Origin: Actinomycetota bacterium
GTDB taxonomy: Bacteria; Actinomycetota; Acidimicrobiia; Spongiisociales; ZC4RG35
DNA: 11,239 nt
Direction: 5' to 3'
Assembly (NCBI GenBank): GCA_022615295.1
Contig: JAKEHF010000117.1
Span: forward strand, 1-11,239
The translations under genes and the position numbers were made by a program. This document shows positions 1 through 6,283 of this stretch, one piece after another (within the stretch, counting starts at the first letter, position 1; every line of letters begins with the position of its first letter). Below the pieces are notes generated by a model. That model saw nothing but the letters and a program-made list of their open reading frames with translations, was not told the DNA's origin and did no database searches.

Positions 1-471
1 AACAACGCAGGGATCACCCGCGACTCCCGTCTGGTGAACATGACCGAGACCGACTTCCGCGCGGTGCTCGACGTGAACCTCGGGGTGACGTTTCGTCTCA
101 GCGCCGCCCTGGCCCCTCTCCTCGCCGACGGCGGCGCCATCGTCAACATCGCCTCCCGGGCCTATCTGGGCAACTTCGGCCAGTACAACTACTCGATGTC
201 CAAGGGGGGCGTGGTGGGTCTCACCCGCGCCATGGCCCTGGACCTGGCCCCGGTTGTCCGGGTCAACGCCGTCGCCCCCGGTCTCATCGGGACCGAGATG
301 GCGATGGCCATTCCTTCCGACGTCCTCGAGAGGATGGTCGCCGCCATCCCCCTTGGTCGAATGGGCGCCCCTTCGGAGGTGGCCCGGGTCGTCAAGTTCC
401 TCCTCACCCCCGACTCGTCATACATCACAGGTGAGGTGATCGTGGTCGGCGGGGGCCGAAGTCTCTCCTGA
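1..471 (+). CDS. SDR-family oxidoreductase, FabG-like (5' end outside window)
   Basis: NAD(P)-dependent short-chain dehydrogenase/reductase, probably acting on a 3-oxoacyl or 3-hydroxyacyl thioester in the cytoplasm. The reading frame is open from base 1, and its first residues are the NNAG motif that follows the Rossmann nucleotide-binding strands, so roughly the first 80-90 residues, with the TGxxxGIG motif, lie upstream. In the visible 156 residues the catalytic tetrad is present: Asn26 (DVNL), Ser52 (NIAS), Tyr64 and Lys68 (YSMSK). The VNAVAPGLIGTEM segment and the C-terminal SxYITGEVIVVGGG segment are also typical of FabG-like SDRs. An ATG at 34 is internal to the domain and not a true start. 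The gene converges on a MaoC hydratase, a pairing common in acyl-CoA metabolism. The exact substrate is unknown. Confidence 0.93.
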   Translation, partial: NNAGITRDSRLVNMTETDFRAVLDVNLGVTFRLSAALAPLLADGGAIVNIASRAYLGNFGQYNYSMSKGGVVGLTRAMALDLAPVVRVNAVAPGLIGTEMAMAIPSDVLERMVAAIPLGRMGAPSEVARVVKFLLTPDSSYITGEVIVVGGGRSLS

Positions 472-484
472 CCCGTCCATCCTT

Positions 485-533
485 GAACCCAGGGTTCCCA
501 CCGTCGCTGAGCGGGGCTGTGAACCCTGGGTTC
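485..533 (+). terminator. 49-nt inverted-repeat cassette after the SDR gene
   Basis: GAACCCAGGGTTC (485-497) and GAACCCTGGGTTC (521-533) are exact reverse complements, giving a 13-bp stem around a 23-nt loop. It begins 13 nt after the SDR stop codon. Each arm is itself nearly palindromic (AACCC-W-GGGTT). There is no T-tract after it, as is common for actinobacterial hairpin terminators. The terminator role is inferred from position; a protein-binding site or REP-like repeat is the alternative. Confidence 0.6.
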
Positions 534-654
534 GCTGTTGGTAGGTCAGCTCCCCGGGATGATCCACTCCAGATCGAGAGCCACCCGATCACCGAATCGA
601 CGTCGGTCTTCAGTTCACGGCTTCCATTGGCGGATGTGACAGGCCGTAAGCACA

Positions 655-703
655 CAACCCAGGGTTGCTACCCACCTCCAAGGTAGGTGGGAACCCTGGG
701 TTC
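655..703 (-). terminator. 49-nt inverted-repeat cassette after the maoC-like gene
   Basis: A second pair of the same palindrome, AACCCAGGGTT (656-666) and AACCCTGGGTT (692-702), has the same arm-to-arm spacing of 36 nt as the cassette at 485-533. The interior here adds its own stem, CCCACCT (671-677) with AGGTGGG (685-691), so the whole can fold as about 18 bp with a 4-nt bulge (667-670). On the minus strand it begins 14 nt after the MaoC stop codon, mirroring the arrangement on the other side. A terminator for the minus-strand gene is the simplest reading. Confidence 0.6.
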
Positions 704-717
704 AAGTGTCCTCGGCG

Positions 718-1167
718 CTAGTAGTAGAGCCGAACGATGGTCTCGGCGACCATGGCCGGCTTGTCGGAGCCCTCCACCTCCACGGTCACCGTCCGGTTCA
801 GCTGGAGCCCACCGGGGACCTCGGTCACACCGTCGAGCCTGAGTCTCGCCCTGATCCGAGATCCCACGGGCACCGGGGCCGGAAAACGGACCCTGTCGAG
901 CCCGTAGTTCACCCCCATCACGGGAGACCCCACATCGAAGGGGATCTGAGACACCAGGGGGATGATGAGCGACAGGGTAAGGAACCCATGGGCGATGGTC
1001 CCACCGAACGGGGTGAGCTTGGCCTTCTCCGGGTCCACGTGGATGTACTGGTGGTCATCGGTGGCGTCGGCGAAGGCGTCGACCATCTCCTGGGTGATCG
1101 CCATCCACGGGCTGACCCCGACCTCGCTCCCCACCATCGTCTCAAGCCGCCCAAGAACCTCGCTCAT
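718..1167 (-). CDS. MaoC-like (NodN-type) enoyl-CoA hydratase
   Basis: Single hot-dog-fold (R)-specific enoyl-CoA hydratase, 149 residues, expected to hydrate 2-enoyl-CoA to (R)-3-hydroxyacyl-CoA. The hydratase-2 motif is visible as DDHQYIHVD at 37-45, with catalytic Asp38 and His43, followed by GGTIAHGFLTLSL at 55-67, which lines the substrate tunnel. The form with Gln-aromatic in place of the classical Asn-Pro is that of NodN and mycobacterial HtdZ (Rv0130)-type proteins. Length matches that family. The ATG at 1167 has no Shine-Dalgarno; CACAAT lies 7 nt upstream and could be a -10 element of a leaderless transcript. It is divergent from the ferredoxin gene over 56 bp and convergent with the SDR. 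Hydratase and SDR reductase would act in adjacent beta-oxidation-type steps. Chain length and substrate are not determinable. Confidence 0.92.
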   Translation of the reverse strand: MSEVLGRLETMVGSEVGVSPWMAITQEMVDAFADATDDHQYIHVDPEKAKLTPFGGTIAHGFLTLSLIIPLVSQIPFDVGSPVMGVNYGLDRVRFPAPVPVGSRIRARLRLDGVTEVPGGLQLNRTVTVEVEGSDKPAMVAETIVRLYY

Positions 1168-1211
1168 GCCGGGGATTGTGACATCGAGGTCGGCAATCGG
1201 GCGAGACCGAC

Positions 1212-1217
1212 TATGTT
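1212..1217 (+). promoter_or_regulatory. Candidate -10 element for ferredoxin (leaderless)
   Basis: TATGTT fits the actinobacterial TAnnnT -10 consensus and ends 6 nt before the ATG at 1224, which would place the transcription start at or next to the start codon. No convincing -35 is visible. Confidence 0.5.
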
Positions 1218-1223
1218 GGGGGT

Positions 1224-1529
1224 ATGGCCGACGCCACCAAGCTGATGGTTTGGATCGATCAGGACCTGTGCACCGGTGACGGGATCTGCGAGGAGATCAC
1301 ACCCGACGTCTTCGTGGGTCGCGACGACGGATTGTGGATCGTCAAGGAGGAGTCGAAGCACTTCGGACGCACCGTCGTCTTCGACGGCACCCAGGCGCCG
1401 GACGGTGCCCGGGGCCTGGCCCGGGTCCCCGACGCCCTCATCGAGGACGTGATCGAGTCCGCCGAAGAGTGCCCCGGCGAGTGCATCATGATCGAGCCCT
1501 ATCAGGAGTCTGCGGTCTACACCGGCTGA
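1224..1529 (+). CDS. Extended single-cluster ferredoxin ([3Fe-4S]/[4Fe-4S])
   Basis: Small electron carrier of 101 residues. The N-terminal half matches single-cluster bacterial and archaeal ferredoxins: C16-T-G-D19-G-I-C22 followed by TPDVF, with the third conserved cysteine in C83-P near the C-terminus. Asp19 occupies the position of the central cysteine of CxxCxxC, as in Pyrococcus furiosus ferredoxin, so a [3Fe-4S] or Asp-ligated [4Fe-4S] cluster is expected. Two features are unusual: about 60 residues separate C22 from C83, because of a roughly 30-residue insert (about 41-70), where the family is normally about 65 residues in total; and there is an extra cysteine, C87, in CPGEC. It lies directly upstream of the carboxyltransferase gene with a 23-nt gap. 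Its redox partner (P450, oxygenase or dehydrogenase) is not in the window. Confidence 0.88.
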   Translation: MADATKLMVWIDQDLCTGDGICEEITPDVFVGRDDGLWIVKEESKHFGRTVVFDGTQAPDGARGLARVPDALIEDVIESAEECPGECIMIEPYQESAVYTG

Positions 1530-1544
1530 TCGCCGACCCCTAAC

Positions 1545-1550
1545 TACCCT
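1545..1550 (+). promoter_or_regulatory. Candidate -10 element for the carboxyltransferase gene
   Basis: TACCCT ends 8 nt before the ATG at 1559 and only 2 nt before the GTG at 1553. If it is the -10, transcription would start at about the ATG and the GTG would be upstream of the mRNA. An overlapping TAACTA (1541-1546), a poorer match, would instead suit the GTG. Confidence 0.4.
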
Positions 1551-1552
1551 CC

Positions 1553-3157
1553 GTGACGATGCAGGTCCTGCGCACACGCATCGACACGCGCTCGGAGGAA
1601 TACCAGGCGAACCGGGCGGCGATGCTCGAGAAGCTGGCCGAGTTCGAGTCTCTCCAGGAACAGGCCCGCCAGGGCGGCGGATCGACGTACGTGCAACGTC
1701 ATCGTGACCGAGGAAAGCTCCTCGCCCGCGAGCGGATCGAGCTCCTCGTTGACCCCGACACCCCATTCCTCGAGCTGTCGACCTTGGCGGCTTGGGGCAC
1801 CGACAAGCCGCTCGGCGGAAACGTCGTCACCGGGCTCGGCGTCGTGAGCGGTGTCGAGTGCGCCATCCTCGCCAACGACCCCACCAGTCAGGCCGGCGTG
1901 TTCAACAGGTACACCCTGGCCAAGTCACTGCGGATCATGGACATCGCCATGGAGAACCGTCTCCCCCTGATCAACCTCGTCGAGTCGGGTGGGGCCGACC
2001 TCCCCGACCAGGCCGAGGTCTTCGTGGTCGGTGGGAAGTGGTTCCGCAACCTGACCCGTCTCTCCAAGGCGGGGATCCCCACCATCTCCCTGGTCTTCGG
2101 CAGCTCCACCGCCGGGGGCGCCTACTTCCCGGCGATGTGCGACTACGCAGTGATGGTCAAGGAGAGGGCGAAGGTGTTCCTTGGTGGACCACCCCTGGTC
2201 AAGATGGCGACCGGGGAGGAGTCGACCGACGAGGAGTTGGGAGGCGCCGAGATGCACTCCCGGGTGTCCGGTCTCTCCGACTACTTCGCCGAGACCGAGG
2301 AGGACGCCGTCCGGATCGGCCGTGAGATCGTCGCCCACTTCAACTGGCGAAAGCTGGGATACGGGCCGACCCGACCCGCCGACGACCCGGTATGCGACCT
2401 CGACGAGATCCTCGGCGTGATCCCCGCCGACCTGCGGGTCCCCTTCGACATGAGAGAGATCCTGGCCCGTGTCCTCGACGGGTCCCGGTTCGAGGAGTAC
2501 AAGGCGGTCTACGGGACATCCATCCTCAACGGGTGGGGGTCGATCCACGGGTTCCCCATAGGGGTGGTGGCCAACCAGCAGGGGGTGATCTTCTCCGAGG
2601 AGGCACAGAAGACCACCGAGTTCATCCAGCTGTGCAACCGCTATGACACACCGATCCTCTTCATCCACAACACCACCGGCTACATGGTGGGCAAGGAGTA
2701 CGAGCAGCGAGGGATCATCAAGGACGGCGCCAAGATGATCAATGCGGTGGCCAACTCGGAGGTGCCCCACATCTCGCTGATGGCCGGTGTCTCCTACGGT
2801 GCCGGGAACTACGGGATGTCGGGGCGTGCCTACGAGCCGAGGTTCGTCTACGGCTATCCCAACCACAAGGTGGCCGTCATGGGCGCCCGCCAGCTCGCCG
2901 GTGTGATGTCGATCGTGGCCAGACAGTCCGCAGAGTCGAGGGGTGAGGTCTTCGATGAGGAGGCCGACGACCAGCGGACCGCCGAGCTGGTGGCGATGAT
3001 GGAGAGCACCGAGCAGGCCTACTACTCGACGTCACGGGTCCGTGACGACGGTCTCATCGATCCCCGCGACACCCGGACGGTGCTCGGGATCGCCTTGTCC
3101 GCCATCCACTCGGCGCCGGTGGTCGGCACCGACCGGTTCGGCGTCTTCCGCATGTAG
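1553..3157 (+). CDS. Acyl-CoA carboxylase carboxyltransferase (beta) subunit, methylcrotonyl-CoA type
   Basis: Biotin-dependent carboxyltransferase of 534 residues that transfers carboxyl from carboxybiotin to an acyl-CoA. Both crotonase-like halves are present. The N-terminal half has the GSSTAGGAYFPAM oxyanion region (183-195) and GGPPLVKMATGE (211-222). The C-terminal half has NTTGYMVG (373-380) and SYGAGNYGMSGRAY (414-427). The GPPLVKxATGEE and GAGNYGMxGRAY signatures are those of methylcrotonyl- and geranyl-CoA carboxylases rather than propionyl- or acetyl-CoA carboxylases, suggesting a branched or isoprenoid acyl-CoA (leucine catabolism or similar); that is inferred from family. The coordinates keep the GTG at 1553; the ATG at 1559, two codons in, is favoured if TACCCT at 1545-1550 is the promoter. 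The likely partner subunit is the biotin carboxylase/carrier protein at 3934, with an opposite-strand gene lying between. Confidence 0.95.
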   Translation: MTMQVLRTRIDTRSEEYQANRAAMLEKLAEFESLQEQARQGGGSTYVQRHRDRGKLLARERIELLVDPDTPFLELSTLAAWGTDKPLGGNVVTGLGVVSGVECAILANDPTSQAGVFNRYTLAKSLRIMDIAMENRLPLINLVESGGADLPDQAEVFVVGGKWFRNLTRLSKAGIPTISLVFGSSTAGGAYFPAMCDYAVMVKERAKVFLGGPPLVKMATGEESTDEELGGAEMHSRVSGLSDYFAETEEDAVRIGREIVAHFNWRKLGYGPTRPADDPVCDLDEILGVIPADLRVPFDMREILARVLDGSRFEEYKAVYGTSILNGWGSIHGFPIGVVANQQGVIFSEEAQKTTEFIQLCNRYDTPILFIHNTTGYMVGKEYEQRGIIKDGAKMINAVANSEVPHISLMAGVSYGAGNYGMSGRAYEPRFVYGYPNHKVAVMGARQLAGVMSIVARQSAESRGEVFDEEADDQRTAELVAMMESTEQAYYSTSRVRDDGLIDPRDTRTVLGIALSAIHSAPVVGTDRFGVFRM

Positions 3158-3207
3158 CTGAAACGCGTACCTCAGGTAATACCGCACCCGCTGGGGTACC
3201 TAACCGC

Positions 3208-3873
3208 TCAAGAAGCCGGTGAGAACTCCACTATGACGTCGCGATAGCCGAGGCTGAGCAGGAAGTTGGTCAGCACCTCCCGGGCATTCTCCTCCGCCTT
3301 CTCGAGGATCCCGTTGTCCAAGGCGCTCTGGGCCAGCACCTCGTCCGCAACCCGTCTTGTCTCCGACTCGAGCTGCGGATCACCTCGAGTGAAGAGGCCA
3401 ATGTCACGGTCGAGGATCTGGGTGGCCTCGTTGTCCGGAGCCACGTATTGGATCTCTGCTGAGGGAACGGTGATCTCGACGACACCGAGTTCGTCAACAG
3501 TAATGTCGCGCACCGACACCCTGCTCAGATCGACCCCGGCCCCGATGCGAGCGACAGCGAACAGGACCAGGTTGTCTCCCCGGGCCCAGGCCAGCCAGCC
3601 CCGGTCGGTCCCCTTCTCCACGATGGTGTACTGGACGCTCTCCACGGTGGTGAGGGCCGCCAGGTCCCTGATTGCGGTGACCACCACCGGCCCGATCTCC
3701 TCGTAGGGCTCGGGGGCCAGGGCCTCCGCTATGTCGCCAGGGGTGGGGATAGCCGAGATCACCGCGATCACACCCCACACCACGATGGCGACGATGGCCA
3801 CCACTGGCAGCATGGCGGGGAGAAGACGACGTGACCGCGGCGGGGCCGGTTGAGACCCGGTCTCGGTGTCCAC
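3208..3873 (-). CDS. DUF4230 membrane-anchored protein
   Basis: 221 residues. A short basic N-terminus (RSRR at 13-16) is followed by one transmembrane segment (about 18-41), so the bulk is predicted to lie outside the membrane. The remainder matches my recollection of DUF4230: LTTVESVQYTIVEKG, then GAGVDLSRVSV, VVEITVPSAEI, and a C-terminal helical stretch that in other members follows a 'GLF' motif (here DIGLFTRGD). The function of the family is unknown. The start is GTG at 3873, with TACCCT 7 nt upstream and no Shine-Dalgarno. It is convergent with the carboxyltransferase gene and divergent from the biotin carboxylase gene, which it separates. I see no link to carboxylation in its sequence. 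Confidence 0.82.
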   Translation of the reverse strand: MDTETGSQPAPPRSRRLLPAMLPVVAIVAIVVWGVIAVISAIPTPGDIAEALAPEPYEEIGPVVVTAIRDLAALTTVESVQYTIVEKGTDRGWLAWARGDNLVLFAVARIGAGVDLSRVSVRDITVDELGVVEITVPSAEIQYVAPDNEATQILDRDIGLFTRGDPQLESETRRVADEVLAQSALDNGILEKAEENAREVLTNFLLSLGYRDVIVEFSPAS

Positions 3874-3880
3874 GTCTGCC

Positions 3881-3886
3881 AGGGTA
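3881..3886 (-). promoter_or_regulatory. Candidate -10 element for DUF4230 gene (leaderless)
   Basis: On the minus strand this reads TACCCT and ends exactly 7 nt before the GTG start at 3873. There is no Shine-Dalgarno in the 7-nt gap. Confidence 0.5.
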
Positions 3887-3898
3887 TCGGCACCGAAG

Positions 3899-3923
3899 GG
3901 CTACCGGCGAAGCATCGGTAGCC
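3899..3923. promoter_or_regulatory. Inverted repeat overlapping the biotin carboxylase promoter (operator candidate)
   Basis: GGCTACCG (3899-3906) and CGGTAGCC (3916-3923) are a perfect 8-bp inverted repeat with a 9-nt spacer, lying in the 60-bp divergent region. The right arm overlaps the candidate -10 TAGCCT (3919-3924) of the carboxylase gene, the place expected for a repressor site. No regulator gene is in the window. Confidence 0.4.
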
Positions 3924-3924
3924 T
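3919..3924 (+). promoter_or_regulatory. Candidate -10 element for biotin carboxylase gene
   Basis: TAGCCT ends 9 nt before the ATG at 3934, giving a leaderless or nearly leaderless transcript. The gap holds no Shine-Dalgarno. Confidence 0.45.
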
Positions 3925-3933
3925 GCCACGCCA

Positions 3934-5874
3934 ATGATCTCACGGATCCTCGTCGCCAATCGGGGGGAGATCGCCAGACGGGTGTTCCGAACCTGCCGAG
4001 AGATGGGGATCGCCACGATCGCGGTCTTCTCCCCTGTCGACCGGGACGAGCCCCACGTCAGGGAGGCGGACGAGGCGCTCCCTCTCCCCGGATCCACGCC
4101 CGCGGAGTCCTATCTGGACATCGAGGCAATCCTCGCCGTCGCCAAGACGGCCGGCGCCGACGCCATACACCCCGGATACGGATTCCTCTCCGAGAGCGCC
4201 GGATTCGCCCGTGGCGTGATCGAGTCGGGTCTCACCTGGATCGGCCCGGATCCCGAGTCGATTGAGATCATGGGCTCGAAACTCGAGTCGAAGCGGCTCA
4301 TGGAGCGGATCGGGGTCCCGGTCCTGCCCACGGTCGAGGTGATGGGCCCGGCACCCGATGGCGCTGCAGCGGCCGCCCTCGGCATCCCAGTCCTGGTGAA
4401 GGCATCTGCAGGGGGTGGGGGCAAGGGAATGCGGGTCGTCACCGACCCCGACGAGATCCCTGCCGCCATTGCCGCGGCACGCCGTGAGGCGGCCGGCGCC
4501 TTCGGGGACGATACGGTGTTCCTCGAGCGCTATCTGCCCGCACCACGTCACATCGAGGTGCAGGTCTTCGGCGACCGCCGCGGCAACGTCGTCTCGATGT
4601 TCGAGCGGGAGTGCTCGATCCAGCGTCGTCATCAGAAGATCATCGAGGAGGCACCCAGCCCGGCCCTCGCCGTTGCGGCAAGAGGACGTCTCGGCGAGGC
4701 CGCGGTCGCCGCGGCCAAGGCCGTCGACTACGTCGGGGCGGGGACCGTCGAGTTTCTTGTGGACGACGACCGCTTTTACTTCCTCGAGATGAACACCCGC
4801 CTCCAAGTGGAGCATCCGGTGACCGAGATGGTCACCGGTCTCGATCTGGTGCGTCTCCAGATCGAGGTGGCCGACGGCGGGGAAGTGACCGAGCCCGACG
4901 CGATGTCCGGTCACGCCATCGAGGCCCGGCTCTACGCCGAGGACCCGGTGGCGGACTTCCTGCCGTCGACGGGCAGGGTCGACCGTTTCGAGTTCTACGA
5001 GACGCCCGGTCTCAGGGTCGACAGCGGTGTCGAGACAGGGTCGACGGTGACCATCCACTACGACCCGATGCTGGCCAAGGTCATCGCCCATGCCGCGACA
5101 CGGGAGACGGCGGCGGCACTCCTCGCCAACGCCCTGCGCACGGCGAGGATCCATGGACCCGTCACCAACAGGGCCCTCCTCGTCAGGATCCTCGAGCACC
5201 CGGAGTTCGCCGCCGGGCACACCGACACCGGGTTCCTCGATCGTCACGAGCCCGGCGACCTGGGACGGTCCGTTCTCGGACCCGACGACGAAAGGATGGC
5301 GGCGGTGGCGGCCGCCCTGTGCGATCGTGCCCTGGTCGCCGCCACGGCTCCCGTTCTCCGATCGGCTCCCCTCGGATGGCGGAACAGTCCCGGTCAGCCT
5401 CAGCGGAGGGTTTACGACGGGGACTACGGGCCTCACCAGATCATCTATCGGTCGACTCGCTCCGGTCTAGCCATCGAGAGCTTCGACGGAGTGGACGGTC
5501 TCGTGACACCAGACTCTGCCGAACTCTCGACCGGTGACGAGACCATCGTCTTCTCGGTGGCGAGATACGGTCGGGTCCGGCACGTCGACTCGCGGCTCGG
5601 TCCGGCGAGGCTCACCGAGATCGAGCGGTTCCCGACGGTCGAGACCGACGAGGCGGCCGGCTCGGTGCACTCGCCGATGCCGGGGAAGGTGGTCCGTGTC
5701 GCCGTCGCCGTCGGCGACCAGGTCTCCGAGGGTCAGGTGTTGATGGTGATGGAGGCGATGAAGATGGAGCACACCCTGCGCTCTCCCCACGACGGCGTGG
5801 TCACCGAGGTCCGCTACCAGGCCGGGAACCAGGTGGAATCCGGCGTCGTCCTAGTAGTCATCGACGAGGACTAA
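3934..5874 (+). CDS. Acyl-CoA carboxylase alpha subunit: biotin carboxylase fused to biotin carrier domain
   Basis: 646 residues, the usual size of methylcrotonyl/propionyl-type alpha subunits. It carboxylates its own biotin using ATP and bicarbonate and presents it to the beta subunit. Domains in order: biotin carboxylase N-lobe (RILVANRGEIARR, 4-16; HPGYGFLSE, 79-87), ATP-grasp with glycine-rich loop ASAGGGGKGMR (157-167), bicarbonate/biotin-site residues ECSIQRRHQK (226-235) and EMNTRLQVEHPVTE (285-298), the C-lobe with PSTGRV, a linker/BT domain (about 450-575), and a C-terminal biotinyl domain with EAMKM, in which Lys610 is the biotinylation site, and a preceding MPGKV turn. All catalytic motifs look intact. 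The ATG at 3934 is chosen because the conserved fold starts at residue 3. Its stop overlaps the next small gene as TAATG. The partner is most likely the beta subunit at 1553. Confidence 0.96.
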   Translation: MISRILVANRGEIARRVFRTCREMGIATIAVFSPVDRDEPHVREADEALPLPGSTPAESYLDIEAILAVAKTAGADAIHPGYGFLSESAGFARGVIESGLTWIGPDPESIEIMGSKLESKRLMERIGVPVLPTVEVMGPAPDGAAAAALGIPVLVKASAGGGGKGMRVVTDPDEIPAAIAAARREAAGAFGDDTVFLERYLPAPRHIEVQVFGDRRGNVVSMFERECSIQRRHQKIIEEAPSPALAVAARGRLGEAAVAAAKAVDYVGAGTVEFLVDDDRFYFLEMNTRLQVEHPVTEMVTGLDLVRLQIEVADGGEVTEPDAMSGHAIEARLYAEDPVADFLPSTGRVDRFEFYETPGLRVDSGVETGSTVTIHYDPMLAKVIAHAATRETAAALLANALRTARIHGPVTNRALLVRILEHPEFAAGHTDTGFLDRHEPGDLGRSVLGPDDERMAAVAAALCDRALVAATAPVLRSAPLGWRNSPGQPQRRVYDGDYGPHQIIYRSTRSGLAIESFDGVDGLVTPDSAELSTGDETIVFSVARYGRVRHVDSRLGPARLTEIERFPTVETDEAAGSVHSPMPGKVVRVAVAVGDQVSEGQVLMVMEAMKMEHTLRSPHDGVVTEVRYQAGNQVESGVVLVVIDED

Positions 5875-6188
5875 TGGCCAAGTACGCACTCGCATACGTC
5901 GCCTTGCTTTTGGCTGCCCTCCTGGCCGGTTTCTACCTCTGGGCAGGGGGAGGGATCTGGTGGAGCGACGATCCGAGAATGCTCGTCGACCGGGGTTTTG
6001 AGACGGGCGGCGCCGTCGTATTCCCCGCGGAGCCCCCGATCACGGCCGTGGTGGAGCCCGACCTGGACCTGGATGTGGTCGACGCCAACGGCGGCGAGAC
6101 CGTCCACCCCAGCTCCTATTGCTTCCAGACCGGCAACTTCCAAGAGTGCGCCGACGTTTTCGGACCGGACCTCGGAGCTACAAGTTGA
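5874..6188 (+). CDS. Small membrane-anchored hypothetical protein, apparently frameshifted
   Basis: I do not recognise this family. The 104-residue frame starts at the ATG inside TAATG (carboxylase stop and this start share one base), implying translational coupling to the biotin carboxylase subunit. Residues about 4-27 form a hydrophobic segment (signal anchor or uncleaved signal). The rest would be extracytoplasmic, with several acidic and proline residues and a Cys pair (CFQTGNFQEC). Its last codons (GGA GCT ACA AGT) end in A or T, unlike the local coding style, and an in-phase-looking continuation follows in the -1 frame to 6283. I infer that the intact protein is about 136-137 residues and that this copy carries a one-base loss, or a sequencing or assembly error, near 6157-6185. 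Role unknown. Confidence 0.7.
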   Translation: MAKYALAYVALLLAALLAGFYLWAGGGIWWSDDPRMLVDRGFETGGAVVFPAEPPITAVVEPDLDLDVVDANGGETVHPSSYCFQTGNFQECADVFGPDLGATS

Positions 6189-6283
6189 CGATCATCAGCA
6201 CCGGGGCCGCGGGGAACGCCACCTGGCACCTCGAGATCGACAACAGGGACGACCTTCCCCTTCCCGCCGGGGTCAGCTGCTGA
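6179..6283 (+). pseudogene. Out-of-frame C-terminal continuation of the small hypothetical gene
   Basis: In the frame one base back from the upstream gene, 6179-6283 reads YKLTIISTGAAGN... through to ...PAGVSC and a TGA at 6281-6283. Of the 33 sense codons from 6182 to 6280, 31 end in G or C, against roughly 60% in the other two frames, which is the coding signature seen throughout the window. The stretch has no start of its own and fits directly on to the upstream frame if one base is restored (for example in TTTT at 6157-6160, or just before 6179). It ends 11 nt inside the convergent PLP-enzyme gene. Confidence 0.68.

Larger units (their letters stand above)
472..717. other. Intergenic region between convergent SDR and MaoC genes
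   Basis: No supportable gene. It holds two matched inverted-repeat cassettes, one next to each flanking stop codon, separated by about 120 nt (534-654) in which I see no motif. Short open frames cross it on both strands, but they run through the palindromes and resemble no family. Confidence 0.7.

Noticed and set aside
425..655. 76-codon minus-strand open frame in the SDR-MaoC intergenic region
   Set aside because: It crosses palindromic repeats, overlaps the SDR end and shows no family resemblance.
655..710. tRNA T-arm-like string (GGTTCAAGT) at the end of the repeat
   Set aside because: No acceptor, D or anticodon arms fit around it; it is part of the AACCCWGGGTT repeat.
1925..2866. 313-codon open frame on the minus strand opposite the carboxyltransferase gene
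   Set aside because: Same reason: the plus-strand frame has intact catalytic motifs, and the antisense product resembles no family.
3158..3207. Small inverted repeats (TACCT-C-AGGTA at 3168-3178; AGGTA/TACCT 3174-3201) as a terminator between convergent genes
   Set aside because: Stems of only 5 bp, competing with each other and without a T-tract; too weak to call, although a terminator is expected here.
3940..5436. 498-codon open frame on the minus strand opposite the biotin carboxylase gene
   Set aside because: Antisense shadow of a highly conserved gene in GC-rich DNA; the translation is rich in Arg, Gly, Asp and His with no recognisable domain.
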